Assembly (NCBI GenBank): GCA_903927005.1
Contig: CAIYLH010000113.1
Coordinates: forward strand, 33,931 to 97,930
Direction: 5' to 3'
From: an uncultured Pseudomonadota bacterium
GTDB taxonomy: Bacteria; Pseudomonadota; Gammaproteobacteria; Steroidobacterales; Steroidobacteraceae
Length of the DNA stretch: 64,000 nucleotides
The stretch's first letter is position 1. Each line of letters begins with the position of its first letter. Of the stretch, positions 45,519 to 54,495 are shown piece by piece. The position numbers and the translations under genes are program-made. A model generated the notes under the pieces. The model searched no databases, was not told the DNA's origin, and saw only the letters and a program-made list of their open reading frames with translations.

Positions 45519-48089
45519 ATGAAAGGCAGTCGAACCACCAACGTCAGCGCCATCGAGCGCCGGCGCCATTCGCGGTACGTACCGCTGGCAGCGGCCATCT
45601 CGGCCGTGCTTGCAGGCGTGCCTGTTGCGTATGCGCAGGAGAAGACGGGCGCCCTCGAGGACGTCGTCGTTACCGCGCAGAAGCGCTCCGAAAACCTGCA
45701 GGACGTTCCGGTCAGCATCCAGGCCCTCGGCAACGAGAAGCTTGAGGAGCTGCACATCGCGAACCTCGACAGTTACGTCAAGTTCCTGCCGAGCGTGACC
45801 ATCAACCGTGGCAACGGCCAGGGCAACAGCGGCCAGCCGGGTACCTCGCACGTCTACATGCGCGGCATCAACAGCGGCGGCGATGGAAACCACTCTGGCT
45901 CGCAGCCGAGCGTGGGCACTTACCTCGACGAAGAGCCGATGACGACCGCTGACGGCACCATGGACGTGCACGTCTATGACATCGCGCGCGTCGAAGTCCT
46001 CGCAGGTCCGCAGGGCACGCTGTACGGTGCCAGTTCGCAGGCCGGCACGATCCGCATCATCACCAACAAGGCCGACCCCAAGGCGTTCGCGGCGGGTTAT
46101 GACCTGTCGGTCAACCAGGTCAGCCATGGTGGTACGGGCTACACGGTAGAGGGTTTCGTCAACCTGCCGCTGACCCCGAATGCAGCCATTCGTCTCGTCG
46201 GCTGGGACGAGCATGATGCGGGCTTCATCTCCAACGTCGCCGGTACCAGCGGCCCGGGCACTGGCATCGTCAACGGTGTGCGCACGTTCCCGTCGTGGGA
46301 TGCCGCCAACGGTGGCCTCGGCACGATCGGCGCCGGTGCGGTCAACAATTCGCACTGGCTGAAGAACGACTACAACCAGGTCGATATCCGCGGTGGTCGC
46401 GGCTCGCTGCGCTTCATCCTGAATGACGACTGGACGATCACGCCCGGCTTCATGATGCAGAACACCACAGCCGACGGCTTCTTCGGCTACGACCCCTCGG
46501 TTGGCTTCCTGAAGGTCACGCACTTCGCGCAGGAGACCTCGAGCAACAACTTCGCGCAGGGCTCGCTGACGATCGAAGGCAAGATCGGCAACTTCGACCT
46601 CGTGTATGCCGGCGCGACCATGAAGCGCCAGACGCACTCGGTTGCGGATTACAGCGACTACTCGTTCTTCTACGACAAGCTGTACGGGTCGGGTAACTAC
46701 TTCTATACGAATGCCAGTTTCGACGACAAGATCGATCCGGCGCAGCAGGTGGTCAGCAACGGCGGCTTCGAGAAGTGGAGTCACGAGCTGCGTATGAGCA
46801 CCCCGAAGGATCTGCCGGTTCGCGGCACGTTCGGCGTGTTCGTTCAGCGTCAGCTGCACAACATCAGCGAGAACTATTCGCTGCCTGGCGTCGTCGGCAA
46901 CATGCCGGAGCTGACGGGCGGCGTGCTCGCCGACTGGCTGCATGTCCCCGGCTGGCCGAATACGCTCTGGCTGACACAGCAGCAGCGTGTAGACAAGGAT
47001 TCGGCGCTGTTCGGCGAAATCAGCTGGGACGTCACGTCCAAGCTGACGGCCACCGCCGGCGGCCGGTTCTTCAAGTCCGAGAACTCGCTGCAGGGCTTCT
47101 ACGGCTACTCGGCGGGTTTCAGCCCGCATGGCTCGGGCGTGTCGAAGTGCGGCCCGCGTGATGCGAACGGCGTGCTGACTCCGGATCCGACCTATCAGCC
47201 CTCGCACGGTGCGCCCTGCACGAACCTGAACCAGTCGGTCAAGGAGAACGGCTTCTCGCCGCGCGTTAACCTGACGTACAAGATCGATCAGGACAAGATG
47301 CTGTTCGCGACCTACTCCAAGGGCTTCCGCCCCGGTGGCGTGAACCGTACCTCGGCTAGCGGCATTCCGCCGTACAAGGCGGACTTCCTCACGAACCTCG
47401 AGTTCGGCTGGAAGACGCAGTGGTTCGGTCACCGCCTGCGTTGGAATGGCGCGGTCTTCAGCGAGGACTGGAAGGACTTCCAGTTCGCGTTCCTTGGGCC
47501 CAACAGCGTGACGATCATCGTCAACGGTGGTCAGGCAAAGGTACAGGGCCTGGAGAGTGAGCTGGAGTGGATGGTCACGCCGTCGTTCTCGCTGGCCAGC
47601 GCTGTGACCTGGCTGCCGAAGGACGAGCTGACGCAGGACTACTGCGGCAGCGTAGGCGTCACCAGCTGCCCGGACCAGGTTAAGCACTGGGCGGATGGCA
47701 CCGTTACGAACGGGCCGTACGCGCCGTCCGGAACGCGCCTGCCGCAGACGCCGAAGATCAAGGCGAACCTGGTCGCGCGCTATACGTTCGACGTGGCGAC
47801 CTGGGAAGGCAACCTGCAAGCGGCCTACGTCTATCAGACGGAGACCTCGCAGAAGCTGCGTCTGATCGATGCGTCGCACCTCGGTGCAATTGGCGCCTAC
47901 GGCCTGTTGGACGTGTCCGGTGGCGTCACCAAGAACGGCACGTCGGTCGAGCTGTTTGTCACCAATGCGCTGGACTCGAACGCGGACCTGACGCGTTTCA
48001 CCCAGTGCACTGAGACGGTGTGCGGCACGGTCTATCACATCCCGGTGCAGCCGCGGACGATCGGCCTGAAGTTCGGGCAGAAGTTCTAA
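45519..48089 (+). CDS. TonB-dependent outer-membrane receptor
   Basis: An 856-residue receptor. Signal peptide VPLAAAISAVLAGVPVAYAQ, then a TonB box-like region (EDVVVTAQKRSENLQDVPVS), the plug domain with VYMRGINSGG and RVEVLAGPQGTLYGASSQAG, and a 22-strand barrel ending in Phe (TIGLKFGQKF). The plug motifs are those of the large IroN-/oar-unlike group found in sphingomonads and Steroidobacteraceae that import diverse organic ligands, not only siderophores. It follows the TPR-sulfotransferase and precedes the carnitine operon, so it could import a quaternary amine or a sulfated or plant-derived compound; the ligand is unknown. Confidence 0.92.
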   Translation: MKGSRTTNVSAIERRRHSRYVPLAAAISAVLAGVPVAYAQEKTGALEDVVVTAQKRSENLQDVPVSIQALGNEKLEELHIANLDSYVKFLPSVTINRGNGQGNSGQPGTSHVYMRGINSGGDGNHSGSQPSVGTYLDEEPMTTADGTMDVHVYDIARVEVLAGPQGTLYGASSQAGTIRIITNKADPKAFAAGYDLSVNQVSHGGTGYTVEGFVNLPLTPNAAIRLVGWDEHDAGFISNVAGTSGPGTGIVNGVRTFPSWDAANGGLGTIGAGAVNNSHWLKNDYNQVDIRGGRGSLRFILNDDWTITPGFMMQNTTADGFFGYDPSVGFLKVTHFAQETSSNNFAQGSLTIEGKIGNFDLVYAGATMKRQTHSVADYSDYSFFYDKLYGSGNYFYTNASFDDKIDPAQQVVSNGGFEKWSHELRMSTPKDLPVRGTFGVFVQRQLHNISENYSLPGVVGNMPELTGGVLADWLHVPGWPNTLWLTQQQRVDKDSALFGEISWDVTSKLTATAGGRFFKSENSLQGFYGYSAGFSPHGSGVSKCGPRDANGVLTPDPTYQPSHGAPCTNLNQSVKENGFSPRVNLTYKIDQDKMLFATYSKGFRPGGVNRTSASGIPPYKADFLTNLEFGWKTQWFGHRLRWNGAVFSEDWKDFQFAFLGPNSVTIIVNGGQAKVQGLESELEWMVTPSFSLASAVTWLPKDELTQDYCGSVGVTSCPDQVKHWADGTVTNGPYAPSGTRLPQTPKIKANLVARYTFDVATWEGNLQAAYVYQTETSQKLRLIDASHLGAIGAYGLLDVSGGVTKNGTSVELFVTNALDSNADLTRFTQCTETVCGTVYHIPVQPRTIGLKFGQKF

Positions 48090-48104
48090 GGCCCGATGAC
48101 GATC

Positions 48105-48155
48105 TCTGGCGGACCGCCCGGTCCGCCAGACCCCCCTCCCGGCCATTCGGCCGGG
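48105..48155 (+). terminator. Tandem hairpins after the TonB receptor gene
   Basis: Stem one is 11 bp and perfect (TCTGGCGGACC / GGTCCGCCAGA, loop GCCC); stem two is 7 bp (CCCGGCC / GGCCGGG, loop ATTC). They lie 15 bases past the stop codon. No T-run follows, so termination is probable but not certain. Confidence 0.6.
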
Positions 48156-48214
48156 TAGGGCGGGCTGGGTTTCCCGGCCCCTATCACTTGAGTCCCTCCC
48201 TCTGCGTTCCGGGC

Positions 48215-48242
48215 TTGCTCCTGGAGCGCCGTGTTATATTAT
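48215..48242 (+). promoter_or_regulatory. Putative promoter of the carnitine dehydrogenase operon
   Basis: TTGCTC and TATTAT are separated by 16 bases, 56 bases before the start codon, followed by an AT-rich leader. A GGGAG Shine-Dalgarno precedes the ATG at 48299. Position agrees with the start of a new operon after the receptor gene hairpins. Confidence 0.5.
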
Positions 48243-48298
48243 TGTCCCCACATTAAAAAAACGGCGTCGCCTCCGCGGCGCCCTGCCGGGAGCTACGG

Positions 48299-49783
48299 AT
48301 GAGACAGGTCAAGACGCTGGGACTGTTGGGCACCGGGGTGATCGGCGGCGGCTGGGCCGCGCGCGCGATGCATTTCGGCATCGACGTGATCGCCGCCGAC
48401 GTGAAGCCGGAGATGGAAGAGTGGATCCGCGGCTCGGTCGCGAGCGCAGAGCCTGCGCTTGCCAGCCTGACCACCGCGCCGCTGCCGCCCAAGGGCAAGC
48501 TCACCTTCACCACCGACCTCAACGCCATGGCCCGTCAGGTCGATTTCATCCAGGAAAACATTCCTGAGCAGCTGGAGCTCAAGCAGCGAATCCTGGCGCA
48601 GGTCAGCCAGCACGCGCCGGCGGACGTGATCATCGCCTCCAGCACCTCGGGTCTGATGCCCTCTGACCTGCAGCGGGACATGCTCCATCCGGAGCGGCTG
48701 ATCGTTGGCCATCCGTTCAACCCGGTCTACCTGCTGCCGCTGGTCGAGCTCGTCGCCGGCACCAAGACCGCGGCCGCCAGCATCGAGGCTGCGGCTGAGT
48801 TCTACACCTACATCGGTATGCATGCGCTCAGGGTCCGCAAGGAAGTCCCGGGCCATCTGACCGACCGCCTGCAGGAAGCGCTGTGGCGCGAGATCCTGCA
48901 CATGGTGAACGAGGGCGTTGCGACGACTCGCGAGCTTGATGAGTCGATCATCTACGGCCCCGGCCTGCGCTGGGCCGCGATGGGCACCAACCAGATCTAT
49001 CACCTGGCCGGCGGCGAGCCGGGCATGCGCCACATGCTGCACCAGTTCGGTCCGTGCCTGAAGTGGCCGTGGACCAAGCTCGAGGCGCCGGAGCTGACCG
49101 ACGAGCTGATCGATCGCATGGTCGAGGGCACGGCCGAGCAGGCCGGCGGCCGCTCGATCCGTGAGCTGGAGCGGTTGCGCGATGGCTACCTCGTGGCAGT
49201 GCAGCAGGTGCTCAAGCAGTTCGACATCGGTGCGGGGGCGACGCTCAAGGCACTGGAGTCGCGTCTGTACGACGAGGCAGCGGCCCGCGCCGCGAAGACG
49301 CCGGTCGACCCGAACCAGCCGTTGCGCCTGTTTGATACGACCGTGCGCGCCGAGTGGGTTGACTACAACAGTCACATGAGTGACTTCCGCTACCCGCAGA
49401 TCTTTGGCGATGCGGTTGACACGCTGTTCCGGCAGATAGGCATCGACACCGCCTACCGCGACGCGGGCTATTCGCCGTACACGGTAGAGATGAAGATCAG
49501 CTACCTCGCTGAGGTCGTCCAGTCCGACGCGCTGTACGTCACGACCCAGGTGCTGGGTGCTGACGCCAAGCGTTTCTGGCTGTATCACCGCATGCACCGC
49601 GTCTGCGACGACAAGCTCGTCGCCACCGCCGAGCACATCATGCTGCACGTCGACGCCAAGGCGAAGAAGTCGGTGCCGATGCCGGCGGATGTACAGGCGA
49701 AGCTGTTTGCGATCCGCGAGCGCCACGCTGCGCTGCCGCGGCCCGCGGACGCCGGCCGTGGTCTGTCGCTAGACAAGCGCTAA
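48299..49783 (+). CDS. Carnitine 3-dehydrogenase fused to a hot-dog thioesterase
   Basis: A 494-residue bifunctional enzyme. Residues 1-300 are a 3-hydroxyacyl-CoA dehydrogenase-type NAD domain (LLGTGVIGGGWAARAM, NIPEQLELK, HPFNPVYLLPLVELV, and the C-terminal GPGLRWA) as in L-carnitine dehydrogenase; residues ~335-480 are a hot-dog thioesterase (TTVRAEWVDYNSHMSDFRY, ISYLAEVVQSD). This fusion is known: the first half oxidises L-carnitine to 3-dehydrocarnitine, and the thioesterase hydrolyses betainyl-CoA to glycine betaine after cleavage by a BKACE (DUF849) enzyme. No DUF849 gene is in the window. It starts the catabolic operon with the TetR gene next. Confidence 0.9.
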   Translation: MRQVKTLGLLGTGVIGGGWAARAMHFGIDVIAADVKPEMEEWIRGSVASAEPALASLTTAPLPPKGKLTFTTDLNAMARQVDFIQENIPEQLELKQRILAQVSQHAPADVIIASSTSGLMPSDLQRDMLHPERLIVGHPFNPVYLLPLVELVAGTKTAAASIEAAAEFYTYIGMHALRVRKEVPGHLTDRLQEALWREILHMVNEGVATTRELDESIIYGPGLRWAAMGTNQIYHLAGGEPGMRHMLHQFGPCLKWPWTKLEAPELTDELIDRMVEGTAEQAGGRSIRELERLRDGYLVAVQQVLKQFDIGAGATLKALESRLYDEAAARAAKTPVDPNQPLRLFDTTVRAEWVDYNSHMSDFRYPQIFGDAVDTLFRQIGIDTAYRDAGYSPYTVEMKISYLAEVVQSDALYVTTQVLGADAKRFWLYHRMHRVCDDKLVATAEHIMLHVDAKAKKSVPMPADVQAKLFAIRERHAALPRPADAGRGLSLDKR

Positions 49784-49789
49784 TCGGCC

Positions 49790-50455
49790 ATGCCGAAGAT
49801 TGTCGACCACGCGGCCCGACGCGACGAGATCGCTCTCGTCGCCTGCCGCGTGGTCGCCAGTCACGGCTTTGAACATGCCACTGTCGTGCGCATCGCCCGC
49901 GAGGCGGGCTACACGACCGGCATGATCGCCCACTACTTCGACTCGAAGCAGGAGATCATCCTCGCTGCACTGCGGATGATCCTCAGGCGCATCGAGCAGC
50001 GCCTGACGGCCCCGAAGGGCGCCGGCGCGACGCTGCTGGACGTGCTGGCGGAGTCCCTGCCGCTGGATGCGCAGCGCACCACCGAAGCTGCGTTCTGGAC
50101 CGCGTTCTGGGGCCAGATGTCGACCGACAAGCGCCTGAAACGCATCAACGTTTGGGTGCATCGCGAGTACATGCGCCTGTACACCCGTTGCCTGGCCGAG
50201 CATTGGCCGGAGTGGGCTGGCTGGCCGGAGCCGGTGCGTAATCAGGTGCTGCGCGCGGTCGCAACGTTCCTGAACGGACTGACGGCGGGTGCCGTCATCA
50301 GCCCCGCCGAGTGGCCTGCCAAGCGGCTGCTCGAGCAGTTGGACCTGCAGCTCGGCCTGTGGCGGGCCTGGGCCGCCCGCGAGGCGCTTTCGCCAGCAAC
50401 GACCATCACCAAGCCTGTCCGCCGCCCCGCCCGGGCGCGTGCGCCAGGCCGCTAG
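49790..50455 (+). CDS. TetR-family regulator, BetI-like
   Basis: A 221-residue regulator with the TetR helix-turn-helix at residues ~20-60 (ATVVRIAREAGYTTGMIAHYF, DSKQEIILAAL) and a C-terminal helical ligand domain. The HTH and the RLKRINVWVHREYMRLYTR stretch resemble BetI, the choline-sensing repressor. It lies six bases after the carnitine dehydrogenase and before the acyl-CoA dehydrogenase, so it most likely senses carnitine, choline or an acyl-CoA and controls this operon. The last ~25 residues are Pro/Arg-rich. Confidence 0.88.
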   Translation: MPKIVDHAARRDEIALVACRVVASHGFEHATVVRIAREAGYTTGMIAHYFDSKQEIILAALRMILRRIEQRLTAPKGAGATLLDVLAESLPLDAQRTTEAAFWTAFWGQMSTDKRLKRINVWVHREYMRLYTRCLAEHWPEWAGWPEPVRNQVLRAVATFLNGLTAGAVISPAEWPAKRLLEQLDLQLGLWRAWAAREALSPATTITKPVRRPARARAPGR

Positions 50456-50479
50456 ACCGACACCGACCAGGGGGCTGCC

Positions 50480-51643
50480 ATGGATTTCGGACTGACCGAC
50501 GAACAGCGGATGATCATCAAGACGACCCGTGACTTCGTCACCAATGAACTGATGCCGCACGAAGCCGAGGTCGAGGAGACCGGCGTGCTGCGCCCTGAGC
50601 TGCACAAGGAGCTCAAGGCCAAGGCGATCGATGCGGGCCTGTATGCGGCCAACATGCCGGCCGAGGTCGGCGGCGCAGGACTCGATACGGTGACCTGGGT
50701 CCTCTACGAGAAGGAGCTGGGCCGAACGGGCTACGCGCTGCATTACAACTGCGTCGGCCGCCCCTCCAACATCCTCTGCGCCTGCGAGGGTGACCAGCGC
50801 GAGCAGTACCTGTTCCCGTCGGTGCGCGGCGAGCGGGTCGACTGCCTGGCGATGACCGAGCCGGGCGCGGGCTCCGACGTGCGCGGCATGAAGGCCACTG
50901 CCGTCGAAAAGGGTGGCGACTACGTCATCAACGGCACCAAGCATTTCATCAGCCACGCCGATCACGCGGACTTTGTGATCCTGTTCGCCGCGACCGGCGA
51001 GGAAACCAATGCGCGCGGCACCAAGAAACTGATCACCGCGTTTCTGGTCGACATGGGCACGCCGGGCTTCGAGGTCCGGGCGGGCTACAAGAACGTCTCT
51101 CACCGCGGTTACAACAACTGCATTTTGGAGTTCAACGAGTGCCGTGTGCCGAAATCGGCCATGCTCGGCGAGCTGCACCAGGGCTTCGAAGTCGCCAATT
51201 CCTGGCTGGGCGCTACGCGCCTGCAGGTCGCCGCAACCTGCCTTGGCCGCGCCGAGCGCGCGCTGGAGGCGGCGATGCAGTGGTCGGTCGAGCGCAAGCA
51301 GTTTGGCCAGCAGATCGGCAAGTTCCAGGGCGTCTCGTTCAAGCTGGCTGACATGGCGATGGAGCTGAAAGCCGCTGAGCTGTTGACGCTCGACGCCGCC
51401 TGGAAGTTCGACCAGAAGATGGCGGCCGACATGGACATGGCGATGGCCAAGCTGAAAGCCAGCGAAACCCTCGCAATGGTCGCGGACGAGGCACTGCAGA
51501 TCCACGGCGGCATGGGGCTCATGTCGGACCTGCCGCTGGAGCGAATCTGGCGTGATGCGCGCATCGAGCGCATCTGGGAAGGCACCAGCGAGATCCAGCG
51601 CCACATCATCTCGCGTAGCCTGCTGCGCCCGCTGGGAGGCTGA
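50480..51643 (+). CDS. Acyl-CoA dehydrogenase
   Basis: A 387-residue FAD enzyme with all three family domains: N-terminal helices (DFGLTDEQRMIIKTTRDFV), beta domain (CLAMTEPGAGSDV, INGTKHFISHAD) and C-terminal helices (RIWRDARIERIWEGTSEIQR). The catalytic base is Glu367 in WEGTSE, the short-/medium-chain position. The operon suggests gamma-butyrobetainyl-CoA or another trimethylammonio-acyl-CoA as substrate, but general short-chain activity is equally possible. No CoA transferase or ligase gene is in this cluster. Confidence 0.92.
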   Translation: MDFGLTDEQRMIIKTTRDFVTNELMPHEAEVEETGVLRPELHKELKAKAIDAGLYAANMPAEVGGAGLDTVTWVLYEKELGRTGYALHYNCVGRPSNILCACEGDQREQYLFPSVRGERVDCLAMTEPGAGSDVRGMKATAVEKGGDYVINGTKHFISHADHADFVILFAATGEETNARGTKKLITAFLVDMGTPGFEVRAGYKNVSHRGYNNCILEFNECRVPKSAMLGELHQGFEVANSWLGATRLQVAATCLGRAERALEAAMQWSVERKQFGQQIGKFQGVSFKLADMAMELKAAELLTLDAAWKFDQKMAADMDMAMAKLKASETLAMVADEALQIHGGMGLMSDLPLERIWRDARIERIWEGTSEIQRHIISRSLLRPLGG

Positions 51644-51743
51644 TCGCGACGTGCGGCGCAGGCCCAAAAGGGCCAGCGCCGCCGATTCCCCGACGGCGGC
51701 CGCTCAGGTCCGTTAGCATCACCGGAGCCTTCAAGGGGATCCG

Positions 51744-52997
51744 GTGCACAACGAACCTTCGCGCCCGGCGGCGTCGCATTGGCAGCTGATCGCGCTGCTG
51801 ACGGCCGTCCTGATGATCAGCTATGTCGATCGCGGCAATCTCGCGACGGCCGCGCCCCTTATCCAGAAAGAACTGGGCTTCAACGAGGCGCAGATAGGCT
51901 TCCTCGCCTCAGCGTTCTACTGGACCTACGTGACGATGATGTTCCCGGCCGGCTGGGCCACGGAGCGCTTCGGTGCGCACCGCGTGCTCGCGGTGGGCGT
52001 ACTGCTGTGGGCGGTTGCGACGCTGCTGACCGGCTTCGTCGGCGGCGCGGCGACGATCCTCGTGCTGCGGCTGCTGCTCGGTGTCGGCGAAAGTCCGGTG
52101 TTCCCGGCCAGTTCCAGCCTGCTTGCCACGCACGTGCCGCGCGACCGGCTGGGCGGCGCCAACGGCATCATCAGCTTTGGTTACCTCGTGGGACCGGCGA
52201 TCGGCACGTGGATCGGTGGGCTGATGATGGCGCGGGTGGGCTGGCGGCCGGTGTTCATTCTGTTCGGCGCGCTGTCGCTGGTGTGGATCGTGCCGTGGCT
52301 GCGTTACACGCGGGCCACGGCCGCCGCGGCGGCGGCGCCGCCGGCACTGGTGCAGGGGGCGCCCAGTTCATGGCGGATCCTGCGCGAGCGGGGACTGTGG
52401 GGCGCCGCGCTCGGGCACTTCTCCAGCAACTACAACTGGTATTTCATCCTGACGTTTCTGCCGCTCTACCTCGTCAACAAGCGCGGCATGTCGATGGTAG
52501 AAATGGGCGAGGTGGGCGGTGGCGCCTACCTGATCAACGCGGTCGCCTCGGTGGCCGCCGGGCTCTACACCGATCGCTGGATCCGTCTGGGTCGTTCGCC
52601 GACCGTGATCTACAAGCTGATCATGGTGACCAACCACGTCGTCTCGATCGCGGCGATGGCGGGCATGGTGCTGCTACCGCTGCCGCAGTCGCTGTTCTGC
52701 CTGTATGCGTATCAGGTGTTCCTCGGACTGTCCTCGCCGGGCGTGTTCGGTATCGGCCAGATCCTTGCAGGACCGCTGGCGACCGGGCGCTGGATCGGTA
52801 TCCAGAACTGTCTCGGCAACCTGTCCGGCATCATTGCCCCGGCGCTGGGTGGACTGCTGATCGTGTGGAACGGTGGCGACTACACCTACGCTTTCGGCGT
52901 TGTCTGCCTGGTCAACCTGCTCGGCATCGTGGGCTGGGGCCTCATCCTGCCGAAGGTCGAGCCGGTCGACTGGGCGAAGGGCGCGGCGCGGGTCTGA
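51744..52997 (+). CDS. MFS transporter
   Basis: A 417-residue major facilitator with 12 predicted helices. The region after helix 2 (WATERFGAHRVLAVGVLLW) and the ACS-type start (ISYVDRGNLATAAPLIQKELG) place it with anion/cation symporters of the ACS family that take up organic acids and related small molecules. It starts with GTG preceded by AAGGGGA. Co-directional with the carnitine operon 100 bases upstream; it may import carnitine, betaine or a related zwitterion. It ends 19 bases before the convergent FAD oxidase. Confidence 0.88.
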   Translation: MHNEPSRPAASHWQLIALLTAVLMISYVDRGNLATAAPLIQKELGFNEAQIGFLASAFYWTYVTMMFPAGWATERFGAHRVLAVGVLLWAVATLLTGFVGGAATILVLRLLLGVGESPVFPASSSLLATHVPRDRLGGANGIISFGYLVGPAIGTWIGGLMMARVGWRPVFILFGALSLVWIVPWLRYTRATAAAAAAPPALVQGAPSSWRILRERGLWGAALGHFSSNYNWYFILTFLPLYLVNKRGMSMVEMGEVGGGAYLINAVASVAAGLYTDRWIRLGRSPTVIYKLIMVTNHVVSIAAMAGMVLLPLPQSLFCLYAYQVFLGLSSPGVFGIGQILAGPLATGRWIGIQNCLGNLSGIIAPALGGLLIVWNGGDYTYAFGVVCLVNLLGIVGWGLILPKVEPVDWAKGAARV

Positions 52998-53016
52998 TGC
53001 CCCGCCGCTGGCGCTC

Positions 53017-54405
53017 TCAGTCCGGGATTACCTTGCCCGGATTGAGGATGCCGTGCGGATCGTACAGCGCCTTCAGGCCGCGCATCAGCGCTCGTTTGGG
53101 CGCGCCGCCGAGCCGCGCAAGCGTCGCCTTCTTTTCCAGCCCGATGCCGTGCTCGGCCGAGAATGAGCCGCCGACGCGTGCGAGGCCCTCAGTAACCAGC
53201 GGGGCGATCTCTTCGTACCGCGGCGTGATCGGTGTACCGGCATTGACCGTCACGTGCAGGTTGCCGTCGGCGAGATGGCCTATCAGCACCAGCTCAAGCG
53301 AGGCATCGTGCGCGGCGAGGCGCTGACGCAGCTCGGCGACGTAATTGGGCAGCACCGACAGCGGCACCGAGATGTCGTACCAAAGCCCGCCCGGCCGTTC
53401 CCGGTCGATCGCCCAGTCCTCGCGGACCCGCCACATCGTGCGCCGCTGTGCCTCGTTCTGTGCGACGACGGCGTCAAGCACGATGCTGGATTCGACCGCC
53501 GACCCGAGCAGGTCGATCAGGGCCGCCTCGGCGCGTTCGGCGTCGCCCGCGGCGAGCTCGATCAGCACCAGATAGGGTTGGCTTGCGAGGCTTGCGAAGT
53601 CGCTCAGCGCCAGCGCCCTGCAGACGGCGGCGGCGTGATTGCCGGACATCAGCTCGATCGCGGTCGGCGTCGCGCCGGTTAACGCCTGGGCGCGATCGCA
53701 GAGCGTTGCGGCAGCTTCCAGGTCGCCGACCGCCACGAGCGCGGTAGCCACCGGCCCGTCAGCCGGCACCAGTGCCAGCGCGATGCGCGTGATCACGCCT
53801 AGCGTGCCCTCGGCGCCGATCAGCAGCCGTTCGGCAGCGAGCCCCTCGTTGCGCTTTCTGACCTGGCCGAGTTCCGCGAGCACCTGACCATCGGCGAGCA
53901 CGGCCTCCAGTCCCAGCACCCGCTCGCGCATTGTGCCGTGGCGGAAAGCGGCGACACCGCCGGCATTGGTCGACACCATCCCGCCGATCGTCGCTGAGTC
54001 GCGCGCGCCCAGATCGATGCCCGCTGACAGGCCGTCGAGTGCGGCACGGGCGGCGAGCGCACCGAGCGTGACGCCGGCGCCGACGACGGCGGTTCGGCTC
54101 AGCGCATCGAATGACTCGATGCGGTCGAAACGCGACAGCGACAGCGCCACCTGGCCTGCGCGGGTGGAAGCGCCACCGGACAGCCCCGTGCGCCCGCCCT
54201 GCGGCACGATCGCAATGCGCTGGGCATGGCAATACGCCAGCAGTGCGGCCACCTCGGCGGTCGAGGCGGGCTGCAGCAGCAGGTCGGCGTGGTAGTTGTG
54301 TGGATCGACGCCCGGGTCGAGTGACGCAAGCTCATGCGTGTTGCGTACGTAGGCCGGGCCTACGATCCGGGTCAGCGATTCGATCTGTTCAGCGGCAAGG
54401 GACAT
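53017..54405 (-). CDS. FAD-binding oxidase (GlcD/D-2-hydroxyacid dehydrogenase family)
   Basis: A 462-residue flavoprotein with a PCMH-type FAD domain (IVPQGGRTGLSGGAS, DLGARDSATIGGMVSTNAGG) and the FAD-oxidase C-terminal domain ending SAEHGIGLEKKATLARLGG. Members include glycolate oxidase GlcD, D-lactate and D-2-hydroxyglutarate dehydrogenases. The substrate is a D-2-hydroxy acid by family; which one is unknown. It is the downstream gene of a minus-strand set with the DMGDH-like, MttB-like and LysR genes. Confidence 0.9.
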   Translation of the reverse strand: MSLAAEQIESLTRIVGPAYVRNTHELASLDPGVDPHNYHADLLLQPASTAEVAALLAYCHAQRIAIVPQGGRTGLSGGASTRAGQVALSLSRFDRIESFDALSRTAVVGAGVTLGALAARAALDGLSAGIDLGARDSATIGGMVSTNAGGVAAFRHGTMRERVLGLEAVLADGQVLAELGQVRKRNEGLAAERLLIGAEGTLGVITRIALALVPADGPVATALVAVGDLEAAATLCDRAQALTGATPTAIELMSGNHAAAVCRALALSDFASLASQPYLVLIELAAGDAERAEAALIDLLGSAVESSIVLDAVVAQNEAQRRTMWRVREDWAIDRERPGGLWYDISVPLSVLPNYVAELRQRLAAHDASLELVLIGHLADGNLHVTVNAGTPITPRYEEIAPLVTEGLARVGGSFSAEHGIGLEKKATLARLGGAPKRALMRGLKALYDPHGILNPGKVIPD

Positions 54406-54495
54406 GACGCGGCCTGTAGTCAGTCAGCAGCGGCATTCTGGCGGCTGGCCGCGGCCGGCGTCAAAGCACCGGCCGCGGCGGTCGCCATTAGCAGC

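Noticed and set aside
45504..48146. A long open frame (880 codons) on the minus strand opposite the TonB receptor
   Set aside because: It is a shadow of a GC-rich gene: Arg/His-rich composition, no domain, no RBS, and the plus-strand receptor has clear motifs and signal peptide.
49769..51667. A 632-codon minus-strand frame opposite the TetR and acyl-CoA dehydrogenase genes
   Set aside because: It spans two well-supported plus-strand genes and their gap; low-complexity antisense reading.
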